Shown here in pieces: positions 5,878 to 6,373 of a stretch of 6,373 nt of DNA (the first letter of the stretch is position 1; each line of letters opens with the position of its first letter). Source of the DNA: Pseudomonadales bacterium. GTDB taxonomy: Bacteria > Pseudomonadota > Gammaproteobacteria > Pseudomonadales > Pseudohongiellaceae. Location of the stretch: assembly GCA_022360535.1 (NCBI GenBank), contig JAKSCP010000043.1, forward strand, positions 1-6,373, read 5' to 3'. The notes under the pieces were generated by a model. That model was not told the origin of the DNA. It made no database searches and was given only the letters and a program-made list of their open reading frames with translations. The translations under genes were made by a program, and so were the position numbers.

Positions 5878-6373
5878 CTAAAATTCTGGCGCGGCCCACT
5901 CCAGGATGAAACCCTGCTCCTCGGGTTTAGCCTGTGCAGATTCAGCCACTCCGATGCCTGGCACACAAACCAACTCGTCACCGACAAAAACTAATGGAAT
6001 TCTTTCCCGCACCCAGGGCTGAATCCGCTGTTCCTGAAACAGCTTCTTCAGGGACTTGGTAGGCCTGCCAGGTAGCTTCAGCTCTTCGCTACCATCGCGA
6101 AAACGAAGTTCGACCTGTGAGAACCGATCACTCAAACCCACACCTAACTCTCGTCTAATTTTGAGCGCACCATTATTCGGAATCGTCACGCTCTTTTGTC
6201 GCACCAAGTCCATCTTGATACTCGCTACCGAATCAAACCACGGGGATGTCTTAACCAGACATAGGTAACCATCGAATTCCTGCAGTCGATAATCTGTGGT
6301 CTCCAGGAGCACCCGGTCCTGACCATTGTTCAGCAACTCCGGGGTAATCGGCTGCAAAAGATTCCAACCAGGC
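5878..6373 (-). CDS. tilS: tRNA(Ile)-lysidine synthetase TilS, C-terminal part (runs off the right edge)
   Basis: TilS uses ATP and lysine to convert cytidine 34 of the CAU-anticodon tRNA-Ile into lysidine, so the tRNA reads AUA instead of AUG. Only about the last 165 codons are here, and the frame stays open to the right edge. A TTG at 6355-6357 could be taken as a start, but the reading continues upstream as PGWNLL, so it is internal. The N-terminal PP-loop ATPase domain (SGGxDS) is outside the window. What is visible fits the TilS C-terminal domains: VLLETTDYRLQEFDGYLCLV, then LRFRDGSEELKLPGRPTKSL, then KKLFQEQRIQPWVRERIPLV and FVGDELVCVPGIGV. The pattern GR..K.LKKLFQE..I.PW.R...PL.F.GD.L matches E. 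coli TilS. It ends in TAG, 173 bp before pyrG. The tilS-pyrG neighbourhood agrees with Pseudomonas-type gene order. Confidence 0.9.
   Translation of the reverse strand, partial: PGWNLLQPITPELLNNGQDRVLLETTDYRLQEFDGYLCLVKTSPWFDSVASIKMDLVRQKSVTIPNNGALKIRRELGVGLSDRFSQVELRFRDGSEELKLPGRPTKSLKKLFQEQRIQPWVRERIPLVFVGDELVCVPGIGVAESAQAKPEEQGFILEWAAPEF

Noticed and set aside
6355..6357. TTG as a start of a short separate gene
   Set aside because: The frame continues upstream to the window edge, and the protein matches the C-terminal part of TilS, so this codon is internal.
1..6373. A hidden novel system, mobile element, CRISPR array or RNA gene
   Set aside because: Almost every base is covered by intact, well-known housekeeping genes. 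The gaps are short and show no tRNA, repeat array or insertion-sequence ends.

Overview
The window is a run of eight conserved housekeeping genes, all on the minus strand. Its gene set and protein sequences point to a gammaproteobacterium. The enolase, CTP synthase, KDO-8-P synthase and FtsB all read like close relatives of the E. coli and Pseudomonas proteins. The order tilS-pyrG-kdsA-eno-ftsB-ispD is the one I recall from Pseudomonas and related marine gammaproteobacteria. KdsA implies a Gram-negative with lipopolysaccharide. I cannot name a genus from the sequence alone.

In the direction of transcription (right to left) the layout is as follows. The 3' end of tilS (tRNA-Ile lysidine synthetase) enters at the right edge and stops at 5878. 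A 173-bp gap (5705-5877) is the longest non-coding stretch and holds a candidate promoter for what follows. Then come pyrG, kdsA, eno, ftsB, ispD and ispF. The 5' end of truD overlaps the ispF stop codon by one base and leaves at the left edge. Gaps between genes downstream of pyrG are 31-51 bp, and I see no intrinsic terminator in any of them, so pyrG through truD could be read as one transcript.

The genes serve several core pathways. TilS and TruD modify tRNA. PyrG makes CTP. CTP is used by IspD in the MEP isoprenoid pathway and later in the activation of KDO, the sugar whose phosphate KdsA makes for lipid A/LPS. Enolase makes the phosphoenolpyruvate that KdsA consumes. FtsB is a small divisome protein. 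IspD and IspF catalyse the third and fifth steps of the MEP pathway. The links through CTP and PEP are metabolic logic, not proof of co-regulation.

I found no mobile element, CRISPR array, RNA gene, toxin or defence gene, and no broken gene. I do not see a previously undescribed system here. The points worth a second look are small: a 13-bp tandem duplication just upstream of ftsB, an Asp-to-Asn change next to an active-site threonine in IspD, and the possible regulatory region in front of pyrG.
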